Below are positions 27,011-37,108 of a DNA stretch of 64,000 nt, in pieces. How positions within the stretch are numbered: the stretch's first letter is position 1; every line of letters begins with the position of its first letter. The notes below the pieces were generated by a model. The model ran no database searches, was not told the DNA's origin, and was given only the letters and a program-made list of their open reading frames with translations. The stretch covers positions 1-64,000 of the forward strand of contig NZ_DOEH01000022.1 in NCBI RefSeq assembly GCF_003533305.1. The letters run 5' to 3'. The position numbers were made by a program, and so were the translations under genes. This DNA comes from Providencia sp. (GTDB lineage Bacteria; Pseudomonadota; Gammaproteobacteria; Enterobacterales; Enterobacteriaceae).

Positions 27011-27499
27011 ATGCAAGTTTATATTATGCGTCATGGTGATGCGGCAATACAGGCTCCCAGTGATTCTGCAAGACCATTAACCCAAAAGGGAAGAGATGAG
27101 TCTGCATTAATGGCACAGTGGTTAAATCATCATGAGCCACAGATTGATATCGATAAAGTGTTAGTTAGTCCTTATTTACGAGCAGAACAAACCTTACAAG
27201 TCATCAGGGATAACCTTGAATTACCAACGCAAATGCAGGTGATGGAGGAGTTAACACCTGGAGGGCATGCAGCATTTGTCGCCGATCATATTCGTGATTT
27301 GGCAACGTTGGGTGCTAATGCAGTTTTGGTGGTTTCTCATTTACCCTTGGTGGGATATTTGGTTTCGGAGTTGTGCCCACATAAAGAACCTCCGATGTTT
27401 ACGACATCAACTATCGCTTGCATTAATCTCAACATGGAACAGTTGAAAAGTAATGTTGAATGGATGCTAAGTCCTTCACAAGTGATGTTTGCAAAATAA
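27011..27499 (+). CDS. sixA: phosphohistidine phosphatase SixA
   Basis: A 162-residue cytoplasmic phosphatase that removes phosphate from histidine on phosphotransfer proteins (ArcB and the nitrogen PTS in E. coli). The RHG catalytic motif MRHGDAA is at residues 6-12, and the second histidine lies in VSHLPLVGYLVSEL. Length equals E. coli SixA (161). It stands 320 bases after fadJ and is convergent with smrB. In E. coli, a fimbrial operon (yfcO-yfcV) lies between sixA and smrB; it is absent here. Confidence 0.95.
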   Translation: MQVYIMRHGDAAIQAPSDSARPLTQKGRDESALMAQWLNHHEPQIDIDKVLVSPYLRAEQTLQVIRDNLELPTQMQVMEELTPGGHAAFVADHIRDLATLGANAVLVVSHLPLVGYLVSELCPHKEPPMFTTSTIACINLNMEQLKSNVEWMLSPSQVMFAK

Positions 27500-27543
27500 C
27501 TCATATACTTAAGTTATGATGCAAACTTATCGATAAAGAGTGC

Positions 27544-28086
27544 TTAACGACGAGCGCTCTCGATGGTTTCAATTAACAATAAAAGTGCTGCACTACCCCC
27601 CCATTCTTTGGGTGCTTGATGAAAAGCAATGATATCTGGATGCTGCGCAAGCCATAGTGGCGTCTGCTGCTTCAATATATGCTTCCCATGTCCATGCATA
27701 ATGCAGGCACAATATACATTTTCTCTTTTACAAGCCGCAATGAGTGCGCCGATTTCTTTTTTTGCTTCCATCTGCGTTAGCCCATGCAAATCAAGAAAAA
27801 GCTCAGGGGTGTAATCGCCTCTGCGTAATTTTTTGAGTTCATAGGGGTTTGAATCAGGCTTTAAATAACGAGTTGGACCTTCATCTTCAAGTTGTGGCTG
27901 AAACTCATCTGAAAAATAAAAAGAAGCATCAACTTGTTCTTGCATCACTTTTTTGCTGGATGGCTTCGTGACTTTAGCGCGAATAGGCGCATGTAAAATC
28001 TGATCTTGGCGGATCTTTTTTGCACCAGTAATCGCTTCTTTGAATAGATGAATATCTTCATCTTTCAGTCCAAATTTGTTTTTCAT
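27544..28086 (-). CDS. smrB: endonuclease SmrB (Smr domain, ribosome rescue)
   Basis: A 180-residue protein with a C-terminal Smr domain: [17 protein letters not shown] (about residues 95-111) and the loop [16 protein letters not shown] (about residues 127-142). In E. coli, SmrB cuts mRNA at collided ribosomes. The N-terminal 80 residues are the conserved ribosome-binding extension ([16 protein letters not shown]). Length matches E. coli (183). It is normally divergent from prmB; here a hut cluster of about 8 kb lies between them. Confidence 0.95.
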   Translation of the reverse strand: MKNKFGLKDEDIHLFKEAITGAKKIRQDQILHAPIRAKVTKPSSKKVMQEQVDASFYFSDEFQPQLEDEGPTRYLKPDSNPYELKKLRRGDYTPELFLDLHGLTQMEAKKEIGALIAACKRENVYCACIMHGHGKHILKQQTPLWLAQHPDIIAFHQAPKEWGGSAALLLLIETIESARR

Positions 28087-28215
28087 CGTGTTTTAATTAG
28101 TTATTTTTAGATTGATATGACTTTCTGTAGTGTAACCTATTTTCCGTTTAAACGGTCACAATTGAATAATAACCATGTTGTGTAACAAATTTATAACTAT
28201 TTGACTTGTTATATA

Positions 28216-28243
28216 TTGACAAGAGATGGTTTCTTAGTCTAAT
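28216..28243 (+). promoter_or_regulatory. hutI promoter
   Basis: A TTGACA -35 box (28216-28221) and a TCTAAT -10 box (28238-28243) are separated by 16 bases. The -10 box touches the HutC-like operator. Confidence 0.65.
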
Positions 28244-28254
28244 TGTATATACAT
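28243..28254. promoter_or_regulatory. HutC-like operator, hutI
   Basis: TTGTATATACAT is a near-palindrome typical of GntR/HutC-subfamily sites. Its exact reverse complement is found upstream of hutU at 30866-30877. Here it covers the end of the -10 box and the likely start of transcription. Confidence 0.7.
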
Positions 28255-28312
28255 ATATATACTTTTATTTGTGAAGCTGACAAATATCGCCTTAATAGTA
28301 ATAGGAAATTCA

Positions 28313-29551
28313 ATGTCATTTATAGCTCAATCTCAAGATGTTGTATGGCGCAATGGCCGCATTGCTACAATGAATACTGATTTAACAACTGCTTATGGAT
28401 TAGTCGAAGGTCATGACTTGATTGTTCGTGAAAATAAAATTATGGCAATACTGCCTAGTGATACCGTTGACACAAATGGATGTCAGGTTATTGATATTGA
28501 GGGAAGGTTGGTCACACCGGGATTGATTGATTGCCATACGCATTTAGTGTTTGGTGGTGATAGAGCTGCTGAGTGGGAGCAGCGAATGAATGGCGTTTCG
28601 TATGAAACAATTAGTGCACAAGGTGGCGGTATTAATTCTACAGTGCGATCAACAAGGCAATTAGATGAAGATGCATTATTTCGTGCATCACAGCCAAGGC
28701 TAGAGGCGTTAATCCGAGAAGGCGTGACGACTATCGAAATGAAATCAGGTTATGGACTTGATTTTGACAGTGAAGAAAAACAACTGTTAGTCGCGAAAAG
28801 ATTATCTGCGGTTTATCCTATTACAGTGAGCTCGACGCTATTATCTGCCCATACCGTTCCACCTGAGTACAAAGGTAAGCCAGATGAATATATTGATTTT
28901 ATTTGCCATACCATAATGCCTCAATTGTGGGAAAAAGGGCTTTTTGAATCTGTCGATGTATTTTGCGAGAGCGTAGGTTTTTCACTTGATCAAAGTAAGA
29001 AATTATTTTTAGCGGCGCAAAAATTAGGGATCCCAGTTAAAGGTCATATGGAACAATTATCGAATCTGGGCGGTAGCGAATTAGTGGCGAGCTTTAAAGG
29101 ACTATCTGTCGATCATATCGAGTATCTTGATTTGGATGGTATTAAAGCATTAAAAGAGAGCGGTACAGTTGCCGTTTTATTACCAGGGGCATTTTATTTT
29201 TTACGCGAAACTAAATTGCCACCCATTGAGCTATTGCGCGAACATCAAATACCTATGGCGGTTTCTACTGATTTTAACCCAGGAACCAGTCCGTTTGCAT
29301 CTTTACGAATGATAATGAATATGGCGGCGGTGCTATTTAGATTAACACCAGAAGAAATTTGGTCTGGGGTAACTTGTCATGCTGCAAAAGCGCTTGGACG
29401 TGAACATAGTCATGGACAGCTAAAAGCAGGTTTTCAAGCAGACTTTGTGGTGTGGAATGCTCACGAACCTGTTGAAATGATTTATGAACAAGGCAGTAAC
29501 CCTCTGTATATGCGAGTGCATCAAGGGACGATTACGCATCATAATAAATAA
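28313..29551 (+). CDS. hutI: imidazolonepropionase
   Basis: A 412-residue amidohydrolase-family enzyme that hydrolyses imidazolonepropionate to formiminoglutamate, the third step of histidine breakdown. The metal-binding HxH is in DCHTHLVFGGDRA, further ligands lie in AHTVPPEYKG and GHMEQLSNLGG, and the catalytic Asp in STDFNPGTSP. The EMKSGYGLD block is also typical. ATG 28313 has tagga six bases upstream and gives the family length; an in-frame GTG at 28271 would add 14 residues. It is transcribed alone, ending at the terminator at 29662. Confidence 0.95.
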   Translation: MSFIAQSQDVVWRNGRIATMNTDLTTAYGLVEGHDLIVRENKIMAILPSDTVDTNGCQVIDIEGRLVTPGLIDCHTHLVFGGDRAAEWEQRMNGVSYETISAQGGGINSTVRSTRQLDEDALFRASQPRLEALIREGVTTIEMKSGYGLDFDSEEKQLLVAKRLSAVYPITVSSTLLSAHTVPPEYKGKPDEYIDFICHTIMPQLWEKGLFESVDVFCESVGFSLDQSKKLFLAAQKLGIPVKGHMEQLSNLGGSELVASFKGLSVDHIEYLDLDGIKALKESGTVAVLLPGAFYFLRETKLPPIELLREHQIPMAVSTDFNPGTSPFASLRMIMNMAAVLFRLTPEEIWSGVTCHAAKALGREHSHGQLKAGFQADFVVWNAHEPVEMIYEQGSNPLYMRVHQGTITHHNK

Positions 29552-29661
29552 CATTAAAAAAGAGACTAATGGCACGAATTATCGTGATAATTAATAAAGT
29601 TCTTATTGCTGCGGGTTAGGATCATGTTCAATATATGCAGTAACACTTTTCTATAAATAAA

Positions 29662-29710
29662 TACTCAATGGGGCTTAGTTTTATTTAATACCATTGAGTA
29701 GCATTTTTTT
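29662..29710 (+). terminator. factor-independent terminator after hutI
   Basis: Perfect arms tactcaatgg and ccattgagta enclose a 19-nt loop and are followed by gcattttttt. Confidence 0.85.
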
Positions 29711-29823
29711 ATTAACGACTGTCAGGATGATTAGGAACCGAAAGTAGTGAAGTAGCCTGTGTTTAAGGTTTGAATATCTTAGAGGCAGGTTTGGCCATCT
29801 TGTTGACTAAACTGGAAATAACT

Positions 29824-30555
29824 GTGACAGCCGATAAAAAAGAGAAATCAGCCACACCAATCCCATTATATTTGCAGGTAAAGCATTTGATTACTGAGAA
29901 AATAGTGACGGGTGAATGGCAGGTAAATGACCGCGTTCCCTCTGAATCTGAATTAGTTATTCAATTTCAATGTAGTCGAATGACCGCAAATCGTGCTTTA
30001 CGTGAATTAACAGCACAAGGTCTGCTTATCCGATTACAAGGCGTGGGAACTTTTGTTGCTGAGCCAAAAGGGCAGTCTGCATTATTTGAAATTCACAGTA
30101 TTGAATCTGAAATTGTTGCGAGAAAGCATCGGTATAGCTGTAAGATTATTAAGTTAGAGCAAGTTACGGCCTCTGCTGCATTGGCGCAAGAATTGAATAT
30201 ATTATCAGGCAACATTGTTTTTCATTCTGTTATTGTGCATCTTGAAAATGATGTTCCAGTACAAATAGAAGATCGGTATGTTAATGCATTAGCCGCACCT
30301 GACTATCTAAAACAAAATTTTTTATCCATCACCCCTCACGATTATCTTTCCCAAGTAGCACCTTTAACCCAGGGTGAACATATTGTCGAAGCGGTGGAAG
30401 CGGATGAGCGCTCTGCTAGGTTATTACATATTGATGCAGGGTCTTCATGTTTGCTGATTACACGTCGAACATGGTCACAAGCTTTCACGGTTACGAGTAC
30501 AAAATTATTGTTTCCCGGTCATCGTTATAAATTAAAAGGTCGTTTTTCTTCCTAA
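29824..30555 (+). CDS. hutC: histidine utilisation repressor HutC (GntR family)
   Basis: The repressor of the hut genes, which senses urocanate. About 243 residues from the GTG chosen here. The N-terminal GntR winged helix includes PLYLQVKHLITEKIVTGEW, DRVPSESELVIQFQCSRMTANRALREL and GVGTFVAE; the C-terminal UTRA ligand-binding domain covers about residues 90-240. Alternative starts are TTG 29791, with agagg five bases upstream, and TTG 29770. The gene has its own leader after the hutI terminator, separated from hutU by 400 bases. HutC-like operators lie before hutI and hutU, but none was seen directly before hutC. Confidence 0.9.
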   Translation: MTADKKEKSATPIPLYLQVKHLITEKIVTGEWQVNDRVPSESELVIQFQCSRMTANRALRELTAQGLLIRLQGVGTFVAEPKGQSALFEIHSIESEIVARKHRYSCKIIKLEQVTASAALAQELNILSGNIVFHSVIVHLENDVPVQIEDRYVNALAAPDYLKQNFLSITPHDYLSQVAPLTQGEHIVEAVEADERSARLLHIDAGSSCLLITRRTWSQAFTVTSTKLLFPGHRYKLKGRFSS

Positions 30556-30953
30556 ATACCCCTTTAAATATCTTTTTATACAGCAAAGTGGTTAATGAAT
30601 TATGCCCATTATTTTCCACTTTTATCCGCTAAAACTTCCCGTCATATTTTGATTGAATCACTAAAACTAATTGTTTTCTCCTTAAGTTAAATTGCATTGA
30701 ATGTGAATTGACTGTGAATGAAATGTGACTTGGCAGGCAAATTCAGAAGAAATAAATTGCCCTGCAAGTGTATGAAAATATTTTATCTGCATGATATTTA
30801 TTGGAAATAATTATATTTATTATTATTTCACCTAATTTAGTTGTTAAAAAACTAATTGATAGTACATGTATATACAACTATATCTATATGGAGACCGAAT
30901 CAGAATAAATGACGCTGTCAGTACCAGCGACGTAATAGCAAAAGGATATAAAA
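30556..30953 (+). promoter_or_regulatory. hutUH control region
   Basis: A 398-base region between hutC and hutU. It carries the HutC-like operator at 30866-30877 and a run of TGTGA-like half sites near 30700-30735 (aatgtgaattgactgtgaat and aaatgtgac) that could be weak CRP contacts, none with a good second half. No terminator for hutC is obvious. Confidence 0.5.
30866..30877. promoter_or_regulatory. HutC-like operator, hutU
   Basis: ATGTATATACAA is the exact reverse complement of the site before hutI. It lies 77 bases upstream of the hutU start, where a repressor could block the hutUH transcript. Confidence 0.7.
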
Positions 30954-32633
30954 GTGACAGAACTCAATAATAAATATAGAAATGTCGAAATTAGATCTCC
31001 ACGAGGAAATACACTTAATGCAAAAAGCTGGCTGACAGAAGCGCCTTTACGCATGTTGATGAATAACCTTGATCCTGATGTTGCAGAAAATCCACATGAA
31101 TTAGTGGTTTATGGCGGAATTGGCCGTGCTGCACGTAACTGGCAATGCTATGACCAAATCGTTGAATCGCTTAAAAAATTGGAAAGTGATGAAACTTTGT
31201 TGGTTCAATCAGGAAAGCCTGTTGGTGTTTTTAAAACCCATGAAAATGCACCTCGCGTACTCATTGCTAACTCAAATCTCGTGCCACATTGGGCTACTTG
31301 GGAACATTTTAATGAGCTCGATGCTAAAGGGTTGGCAATGTATGGCCAAATGACAGCAGGTAGCTGGATTTACATTGGTAGCCAAGGGATTGTCCAAGGA
31401 ACTTACGAAACTTTTGTTGAGGCAGGTCGCCAACATTTTAATGGTGATTTAACCGGACGCTGGGTGCTAACCGCTGGCCTTGGTGGGATGGGTGGTGCTC
31501 AACCACTAGCCGCAACTTTAGCCGGCGCTTGTTCGCTCAATATTGAATGCCAGCAAAACAGCATCGATTTTCGTTTAAGAACGAAATATGTGGATGAGCA
31601 AGCGACTAGCCTTGATGATGCCTTAGCCCGTATCCAAAAATACACCTCAGAAGGTAAAGCGGTTTCTATTGCTTTGTGTGCCAATGCGGCAGAAGTTTTA
31701 CCTGAATTAGTAAGACGTGGTGTTAAACCTGACATGGTCACAGACCAAACCAGCGCTCATGACCCGCTTAATGGCTATCTACCTATAGGCATGAGTTGGG
31801 ATGAGTATCGTGAGCAAAGCGTGAAAGATCCGAAAGGAACTGCACTTGCCGCCAAAAAATCGATGGCTGAGCATGTAAAAGCTATGTTGGCCTTTAAGCA
31901 ACAGGGTATTCCAACGTTTGACTATGGTAATAATATTCGTCAAATGGCACTTGAAATGGGCGTAGAAAATGCGTTTGATTTCCCTGGATTCGTACCTGCC
32001 TACATTCGTCCACTATTTTGTCGTGGTGTTGGACCTTTCCGTTGGGTTGCGCTTTCAGGCGATCCTGAAGATATCTACAAAACTGATGCAAAAGTGAAAG
32101 AATTACTTTCTGATGATAAGCACTTACATCGCTGGTTGGATATGGCGCGTGAGCGTATTAGTTTTCAAGGGCTGCCAGCGCGCATTTGTTGGGTTGGTTT
32201 AGGCGACAGAGCAAAACTCGGTTTAGCGTTTAATGAAATGGTCAGAAGTGGTGAAGTTTCTGCACCAATCGTTATTGGGCGCGATCATTTAGATTCAGGC
32301 TCTGTTGCAAGTCCAAACCGTGAAACAGAATCAATGAAAGATGGCTCTGATGCGGTTTCAGATTGGCCACTACTCAATGCATTGTTAAATACCGCAAGTG
32401 GGGCGACATGGGTTTCTCTGCATCATGGTGGCGGTGTTGGTATGGGCTTCTCTCAACATTCGGGCGTCGTTATTGTTTGTGATGGTACTGATGAAGCTGC
32501 TGCACGTATTGCTCGCGTTTTGCATAATGACCCGGCGACTGGGGTGATGCGCCATGCGGATGCAGGATATGACATTGCCATTAAATGCGCACAAGAAAAA
32601 AATCTTAATTTACCTATGCTAAAAACACGTTAA
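30954..32633 (+). CDS. hutU: urocanate hydratase
   Basis: A 559-residue NAD-dependent enzyme that converts urocanate to imidazolonepropionate, the second step of histidine breakdown. The N-terminal block [14 protein letters not shown], the dinucleotide-binding [14 protein letters not shown] (about residues 174-187) and the active-site cysteine in [14 protein letters not shown] (Cys about 412) are intact, as is [13 protein letters not shown]. Length is the family norm. The start is GTG 30954 with aaagga seven bases upstream. hutH follows after 12 bases. Confidence 0.97.
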   Translation: MTELNNKYRNVEIRSPRGNTLNAKSWLTEAPLRMLMNNLDPDVAENPHELVVYGGIGRAARNWQCYDQIVESLKKLESDETLLVQSGKPVGVFKTHENAPRVLIANSNLVPHWATWEHFNELDAKGLAMYGQMTAGSWIYIGSQGIVQGTYETFVEAGRQHFNGDLTGRWVLTAGLGGMGGAQPLAATLAGACSLNIECQQNSIDFRLRTKYVDEQATSLDDALARIQKYTSEGKAVSIALCANAAEVLPELVRRGVKPDMVTDQTSAHDPLNGYLPIGMSWDEYREQSVKDPKGTALAAKKSMAEHVKAMLAFKQQGIPTFDYGNNIRQMALEMGVENAFDFPGFVPAYIRPLFCRGVGPFRWVALSGDPEDIYKTDAKVKELLSDDKHLHRWLDMARERISFQGLPARICWVGLGDRAKLGLAFNEMVRSGEVSAPIVIGRDHLDSGSVASPNRETESMKDGSDAVSDWPLLNALLNTASGATWVSLHHGGGVGMGFSQHSGVVIVCDGTDEAAARIARVLHNDPATGVMRHADAGYDIAIKCAQEKNLNLPMLKTR

Positions 32634-32645
32634 GGGGTGCCACCG

Positions 32646-34178
32646 ATGACTAAATTAACTATTCACCCAGGAAAAATGACACTCGACGATTTGCGCAATG
32701 TTTTTGAGCATTCAGTCACTATCTCGCTAGATAAACGTTCTCATACTGCGATTGAAAAAAGTGTTGCTACTGTAAATCAGATTATTGCTGAAGATAAAAC
32801 GGCCTATGGCATCAATACTGGATTTGGGTTACTGGCGAATACCCGTATTGCCACCAAAGATTTGCAATCATTACAACGGTCAATCGTGATGTCCCATGCC
32901 GCAGGTGTGGGCGAGCCATTAGAAGATGAAATAGTTCGATTGATAATGGTACTTAAAGTAAACAGTCTTGCTCGTGGTTTTTCAGGTATTCGCCTTGAGG
33001 TGATTAATGCTTTAATTGCGATGGTAAATGCGGAAGTTTATCCATTCATACCAGCCAAGGGTTCTGTAGGGGCATCAGGTGATTTAGCTCCGCTTGCTCA
33101 TATGAGTTTGATTTTATTAGGTGAAGGTAAAGCTCGTTTCCAAGGAAAATGGATCTCAGCGAAAAAAGCATTAGAAAAAGCTGGATTGTCACCATTAAAA
33201 CTAGAGGCGAAAGAAGGACTTGCGCTGCTAAATGGTACTCAGGTGTCAACGGCATTTGCACTTAAAGGATTATTTGAGGCTGAAAATCTACTCCTTTCTG
33301 GCATTGTTTGTGGTGCATTGAGTGTTGAAGCAACTTTGGGTTCTCGTAAACCTTTCGATGCACGAGTTCAAGAGGTTCGCGGTCAAAAAGGACAAATTGA
33401 TGTCGCGGCATTGTTCCGTGAAGTCTTGACGTCAAATAGCGAACTATCTCATTCCCATGAAAATTGTATTAAGGTGCAAGACCCTTACTCTTTGCGTTGT
33501 CAGCCACAGGTCATGGGTGCTTGTTTAACTCAAATTCGCCAAGCGGCAGAAGTTATTCTTATTGAGTCAAATGCAGTGTCAGATAATCCATTGGTATTTA
33601 CTGACAATGGCGACATTATTTCAGGTGGAAACTTCGATGCGGAGCCTGTGGCGATGGCATCGGATAATCTTGCCCTTGCATTTGCTGAAATTGGTGCGTT
33701 ATCGGAAAGACGTATTGCGTTATTGATGGATACGCATATGTCTCAGTTACCGCCATTTTTGGTGAATAACGGCGGCGTAAACTCAGGCTTTATGATTGCA
33801 CAAGTGACAGCAGCAGCGCTTGCGAGTGAAAATAAAGCCTTAGCGCATCCTTCAAGTGTTGATAGCTTACCGACGTCAGCGAATCAGGAAGACCATGTTT
33901 CTATGGCGCCTGCCGCAGGTCGTCGCTTGTGGGAAATGGCCAAAAATGTAACCGGTATTTTAGCCATCGAATGGCTATCTGCTTGCCAAGGCATGGATTT
34001 TCGCGAAGGGCTAAAATCGAGTGAAGTCCTAGAAAAAGCGCGATCAACACTGCGTAATCAGGTCGCGTATTACGATAAAGATCGCTACTTTGCACCCGAC
34101 ATTGAAGCTGCGATCGAATTGATTAATCAACATAAATTATCAACATTGTTTTCTACAGGGACAATCTTCCCTAAATAG
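32646..34178 (+). CDS. hutH: histidine ammonia-lyase
   Basis: A 510-residue enzyme that removes ammonia from histidine to give urocanate, the first step of the pathway. The Ala-Ser-Gly triad that forms the MIO cofactor is in [15 protein letters not shown] (residues about 143-145). [20 protein letters not shown] and [14 protein letters not shown] are also typical. ATG 32646 follows aagggg with good spacing; an in-frame GTG at 32637 would add three residues. It is cotranscribed with hutU. A GC-rich hairpin follows at 34198. Confidence 0.97.
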   Translation: MTKLTIHPGKMTLDDLRNVFEHSVTISLDKRSHTAIEKSVATVNQIIAEDKTAYGINTGFGLLANTRIATKDLQSLQRSIVMSHAAGVGEPLEDEIVRLIMVLKVNSLARGFSGIRLEVINALIAMVNAEVYPFIPAKGSVGASGDLAPLAHMSLILLGEGKARFQGKWISAKKALEKAGLSPLKLEAKEGLALLNGTQVSTAFALKGLFEAENLLLSGIVCGALSVEATLGSRKPFDARVQEVRGQKGQIDVAALFREVLTSNSELSHSHENCIKVQDPYSLRCQPQVMGACLTQIRQAAEVILIESNAVSDNPLVFTDNGDIISGGNFDAEPVAMASDNLALAFAEIGALSERRIALLMDTHMSQLPPFLVNNGGVNSGFMIAQVTAAALASENKALAHPSSVDSLPTSANQEDHVSMAPAAGRRLWEMAKNVTGILAIEWLSACQGMDFREGLKSSEVLEKARSTLRNQVAYYDKDRYFAPDIEAAIELINQHKLSTLFSTGTIFPK

Positions 34179-34197
34179 CATATCAAGCAAAGAAAAG

Positions 34198-34222
34198 GCA
34201 GCCGGCGACGTATCGGCTGCCC
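34198..34222. terminator. hairpin after hutH
   Basis: Perfect arms ggcagccg and cggctgcc enclose a 9-nt loop, 20 bases past the hutH stop, preceded by an A tract. No T tract follows, so it may act with the reverse strand or as a stability element. Confidence 0.55.
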
Positions 34223-34226
34223 GAAG

Positions 34227-34352
34227 TATTTATACCCGTTATACTTCAAGTTGCATGCTTGTGGACTTCTTTTAGCTGCCTGAATTGCATTCTAGAGCAT
34301 GCTTATCCAGATAGCTTCATCTGTCGCCTACATGTAGCCTGAATTATTTTGT
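34227..34352. repeat. intergenic palindromic repeat (REP/MITE-like)
   Basis: The segment from tatttatacccgttatactt through aagttgcatgc to agagcatgct and the following catctgtcgcctacatgtag resembles repeated intergenic elements seen in Morganellaceae and Yersinia (cccgttatacttcaag type, recalled from memory). It contains the inverted pair gcatgc/gcatgc at about 34252 and 34295. It lies in the gap between hutH and the permease gene. Confidence 0.5.
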
Positions 34353-34393
34353 GTATATCTGCAAGACTAATAAAATAATATGAAGGATAAATC

Positions 34394-35785
34394 ATGCAAA
34401 GCACATCACAACTTGCACGCGGGCTTTCTGCGCGTCATATACGATTTATGGCTTTAGGTGCTGCAATCGGTACGGGGCTATTTTATGGTTCAGCAAAAGC
34501 AATACAAACAGCAGGTCCGGCGGTACTGCTTGCCTATATAATTGGTGGCGCGGCTGTTTTTATGGTGATGCGTGCTTTAGGTGAAATGGCGGTTCATAGC
34601 CCACTTGCAGGCTCTTTCTCACAATATGCAAGCCATTACTTAGGGCCTAGAGCCGGTTTTTTCACGGGCTGGACTTACGTTTTTGAAATGCTGATTGTTT
34701 GTCTGGCAGATGTGACCGCATTTGGTTTCTATATGAAGCTATGGTTCCCTGATGTTGCACAGTGGATATGGGTTTTAAGTATTATCTGCTTTATTGGTGC
34801 AATTAACCTTTGCCATGTGAAAACGTTTGGTGAAATGGAGTTTTGGTTATCGCTGATTAAAATTGTCGCTATCATCGCGATGATAGTTGGCGGTGCGGCA
34901 ATTATGATGTTTGGTTTTGGTGTCTCAGCAGACCATGCTGTGGGTGTTTCGAACCTATTTATTCACGATGGATTTATGCCAAATGGAATAGGTGGGGTGA
35001 TAGCCTCCTTTGCCGTGGTGATGTTTGCGTTCGGTGGAATAGAAGTGATTGGGATCACGGCCAGCGAAGCAAAAAATCCTGATGTGACTATCCCTAGAGC
35101 TATCAATGCTGTTCCTATTCGTATCTTATTATTCTATGTGTTGACCTTATTTGTCCTGATGTGTATTTATCCTTGGAACCAAATTGGTCAGCAAGGTAGC
35201 CCGTTTGTTCAAATTTTTGATAGTTTAGGTATTCAATCTGCGGCTAATATTTTAAATGTCGTGGTAATAACCGCCGCAATATCTGCGATTAATAGTGATA
35301 TTTTTGGTGCAGGACGCATGATGTATGGCATGGCTCATGAAGGACAGGCACCTAAAGTATTTACTAAGTTAACTAAGAATGGTGTGCCTTGGATGACTGT
35401 GTTAGTCATGGTTGCAGTCTTATTAATTGGTGTTGTTTTAAATTATCTAATCCCTGAAAGTGTTTTCTTAGTGATTGCATCTATTGCAACCTTTGCCACT
35501 ATTTGGGTTTGGTTGATGATTTTGCTCTCTCAGTTTGCGATGCGCAAAAAAATGACGCCAGAAGAAGTTAAACAGATAAAATTCCCTGTGCCTATGTGGC
35601 CTGTCGCACCGATTATTGCGATTGTATTCATGTTATTTATTTTTGGTGTGTTGGGTTATTTTGAAGATACACGAATAGCATTGTATGTTGGAATTATATG
35701 GCTGGTACTTTTGAGTATCGCTTATACCTTATGGGTAAAAAAAACCGTTAAACAAACGGAAGTGCTTGTACAAAATGAAAGTTAA
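34394..35785 (+). CDS. amino acid permease, ProY/HutT-like (probable histidine transporter)
   Basis: A 463-residue APC-family permease with twelve predicted helices. The opening [31 protein letters not shown] segment (shortened here to its core, about residues 8-27) and the conserved [12 protein letters not shown] and [17 protein letters not shown] blocks match ProY and HutT. Proton-coupled amino acid uptake is the family role. Its place at the end of the hut cluster makes histidine the best guess for its substrate; proline is an alternative. A ribosome site (gaagga) precedes ATG 34394. No HutC-like operator was seen in its own leader, so it may be read through from hutUH or separately controlled. 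Confidence 0.88.
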   Translation: MQSTSQLARGLSARHIRFMALGAAIGTGLFYGSAKAIQTAGPAVLLAYIIGGAAVFMVMRALGEMAVHSPLAGSFSQYASHYLGPRAGFFTGWTYVFEMLIVCLADVTAFGFYMKLWFPDVAQWIWVLSIICFIGAINLCHVKTFGEMEFWLSLIKIVAIIAMIVGGAAIMMFGFGVSADHAVGVSNLFIHDGFMPNGIGGVIASFAVVMFAFGGIEVIGITASEAKNPDVTIPRAINAVPIRILLFYVLTLFVLMCIYPWNQIGQQGSPFVQIFDSLGIQSAANILNVVVITAAISAINSDIFGAGRMMYGMAHEGQAPKVFTKLTKNGVPWMTVLVMVAVLLIGVVLNYLIPESVFLVIASIATFATIWVWLMILLSQFAMRKKMTPEEVKQIKFPVPMWPVAPIIAIVFMLFIFGVLGYFEDTRIALYVGIIWLVLLSIAYTLWVKKTVKQTEVLVQNES

Positions 35786-35811
35786 AAACACAATATAATT
35801 AATCATGAAAT

Positions 35812-35839
35812 AATGCCTTCGGTGAAGACCGAGGGCATT
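35812..35839 (+). terminator. hairpin after the permease gene
   Basis: The arms aatgccttcggt and accgagggcatt pair with one G-T wobble around a gaag loop. It ends the hut region. The T tract is lacking. Confidence 0.6.
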
Positions 35840-35986
35840 AATAAGACAAAATATCATTCAAATAGCCCTTCTTGAGCATGTTCATCTTTATTTTATTGTA
35901 TTAATCTGCTGATTTGTCTCTCACTTCGTGGCAAACTTTAACCATTCAAATATTACCTTTCAATAGACCGACTGGAGAATCCCTTT

Positions 35987-36919
35987 TTGGAAAAGATTTT
36001 CGTTGATGAAGCTGTAGCAGAACTTCACACTATTCAGGACATTTTACGTTGGACAATGAGCCGCTTTAATGCTGCCAATGTTTATTATGGTCACGGTACT
36101 GATAACGCATGGGATGAAGCGCTACAACTGGTGCTACCTACTCTTTACTTACCGCTCGACTTACCCGATGAGCTCCTCACATCGCGTCTAACGCCAACAG
36201 AACGTCATCGTATTATTGAGCGTGTATTACGTCGTATTAATGATCGCATACCCGTGGCCTATTTAACGAATCGCTCGTGGTTCTGTGGTCATGAATTTTA
36301 TGTGGATGAGCGTGTATTAATTCCTCGTTCACCTATTGCTGAGTTAATTAACAACCATTTTGTGGGTTTATTATCGGATGAGCCGCAAAATATTTTAGAC
36401 TTATGTACGGGGAGTGCGTGTATTGCGATTGCTTGTGCTTATGAATTCCCTGATGCAGAAGTGGATGCGGTTGATATTTCTGCGGATGTGCTAGCCGTTG
36501 CTGAGCAAAATATTGCTAATCACGGCTTAGAGCACCGCGTTATACCAATGCGCTCTGATTTATTCAGAGATATGCCTGATATCAAATATGATTTGATTGT
36601 CACTAATCCGCCTTATGTTGATGCTGAAGATATGGCCGATCTACCTGAAGAATTCCGTGTTGAGCCTGAACTCGCACTTGCAGCAGGTAGTGATGGTTTA
36701 AAATTGACTCGTCGTATTTTAGCTAATGCGCCACGTTTTCTGACGGAAGAGGGGGTTTTGATCTGCGAAGTCGGAAACAGCATGGTGCATTTAGTTGAAC
36801 AGTACCCAGAAGTTCCCTTTATTTGGCTTGATTTTGAATACGGTGGAGAAGGTGTATTCATGTTGACGCGTGAGCAACTTGTTGAACATCACGGGCTTTT
36901 TGACTTGTATATTGACTAA
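35987..36919 (+). CDS. prmB: ribosomal protein uL3 glutamine methyltransferase PrmB
   Basis: A 310-residue S-adenosylmethionine-dependent enzyme that methylates a glutamine of ribosomal protein uL3. The SAM site [16 protein letters not shown] (about residues 136-151) and the catalytic NPPY in [14 protein letters not shown] are intact, and length is identical to E. coli. The start is TTG 35987 with ctggag ten bases upstream, and the peptide [13 protein letters not shown] aligns exactly with E. coli. In E. coli, prmB is divergent from and adjacent to smrB; here the hut cluster separates them. Confidence 0.96.
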   Translation: MEKIFVDEAVAELHTIQDILRWTMSRFNAANVYYGHGTDNAWDEALQLVLPTLYLPLDLPDELLTSRLTPTERHRIIERVLRRINDRIPVAYLTNRSWFCGHEFYVDERVLIPRSPIAELINNHFVGLLSDEPQNILDLCTGSACIAIACAYEFPDAEVDAVDISADVLAVAEQNIANHGLEHRVIPMRSDLFRDMPDIKYDLIVTNPPYVDAEDMADLPEEFRVEPELALAAGSDGLKLTRRILANAPRFLTEEGVLICEVGNSMVHLVEQYPEVPFIWLDFEYGGEGVFMLTREQLVEHHGLFDLYID

Positions 36920-37108
36920 TTAGTAAACTCATTATATTCAAGTTTCAGCTTTGTTTATCGTGCACATTTGTGCGAACTACATATTATGTATACCTTGCTG
37001 TTGCTTGAGTTATTGAGAGAATAGTTGCACTGTTTCATAGAATAATGTAATCAAATACAACATCGCATATTAATAATATAAGCATAGACTTAAAATAGGA
37101 AACTCGGG

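Noticed and set aside
30690..30740. CRP site before hutU
   Set aside because: Several TGTGA half sites are present, but none has a proper second half at the right distance.
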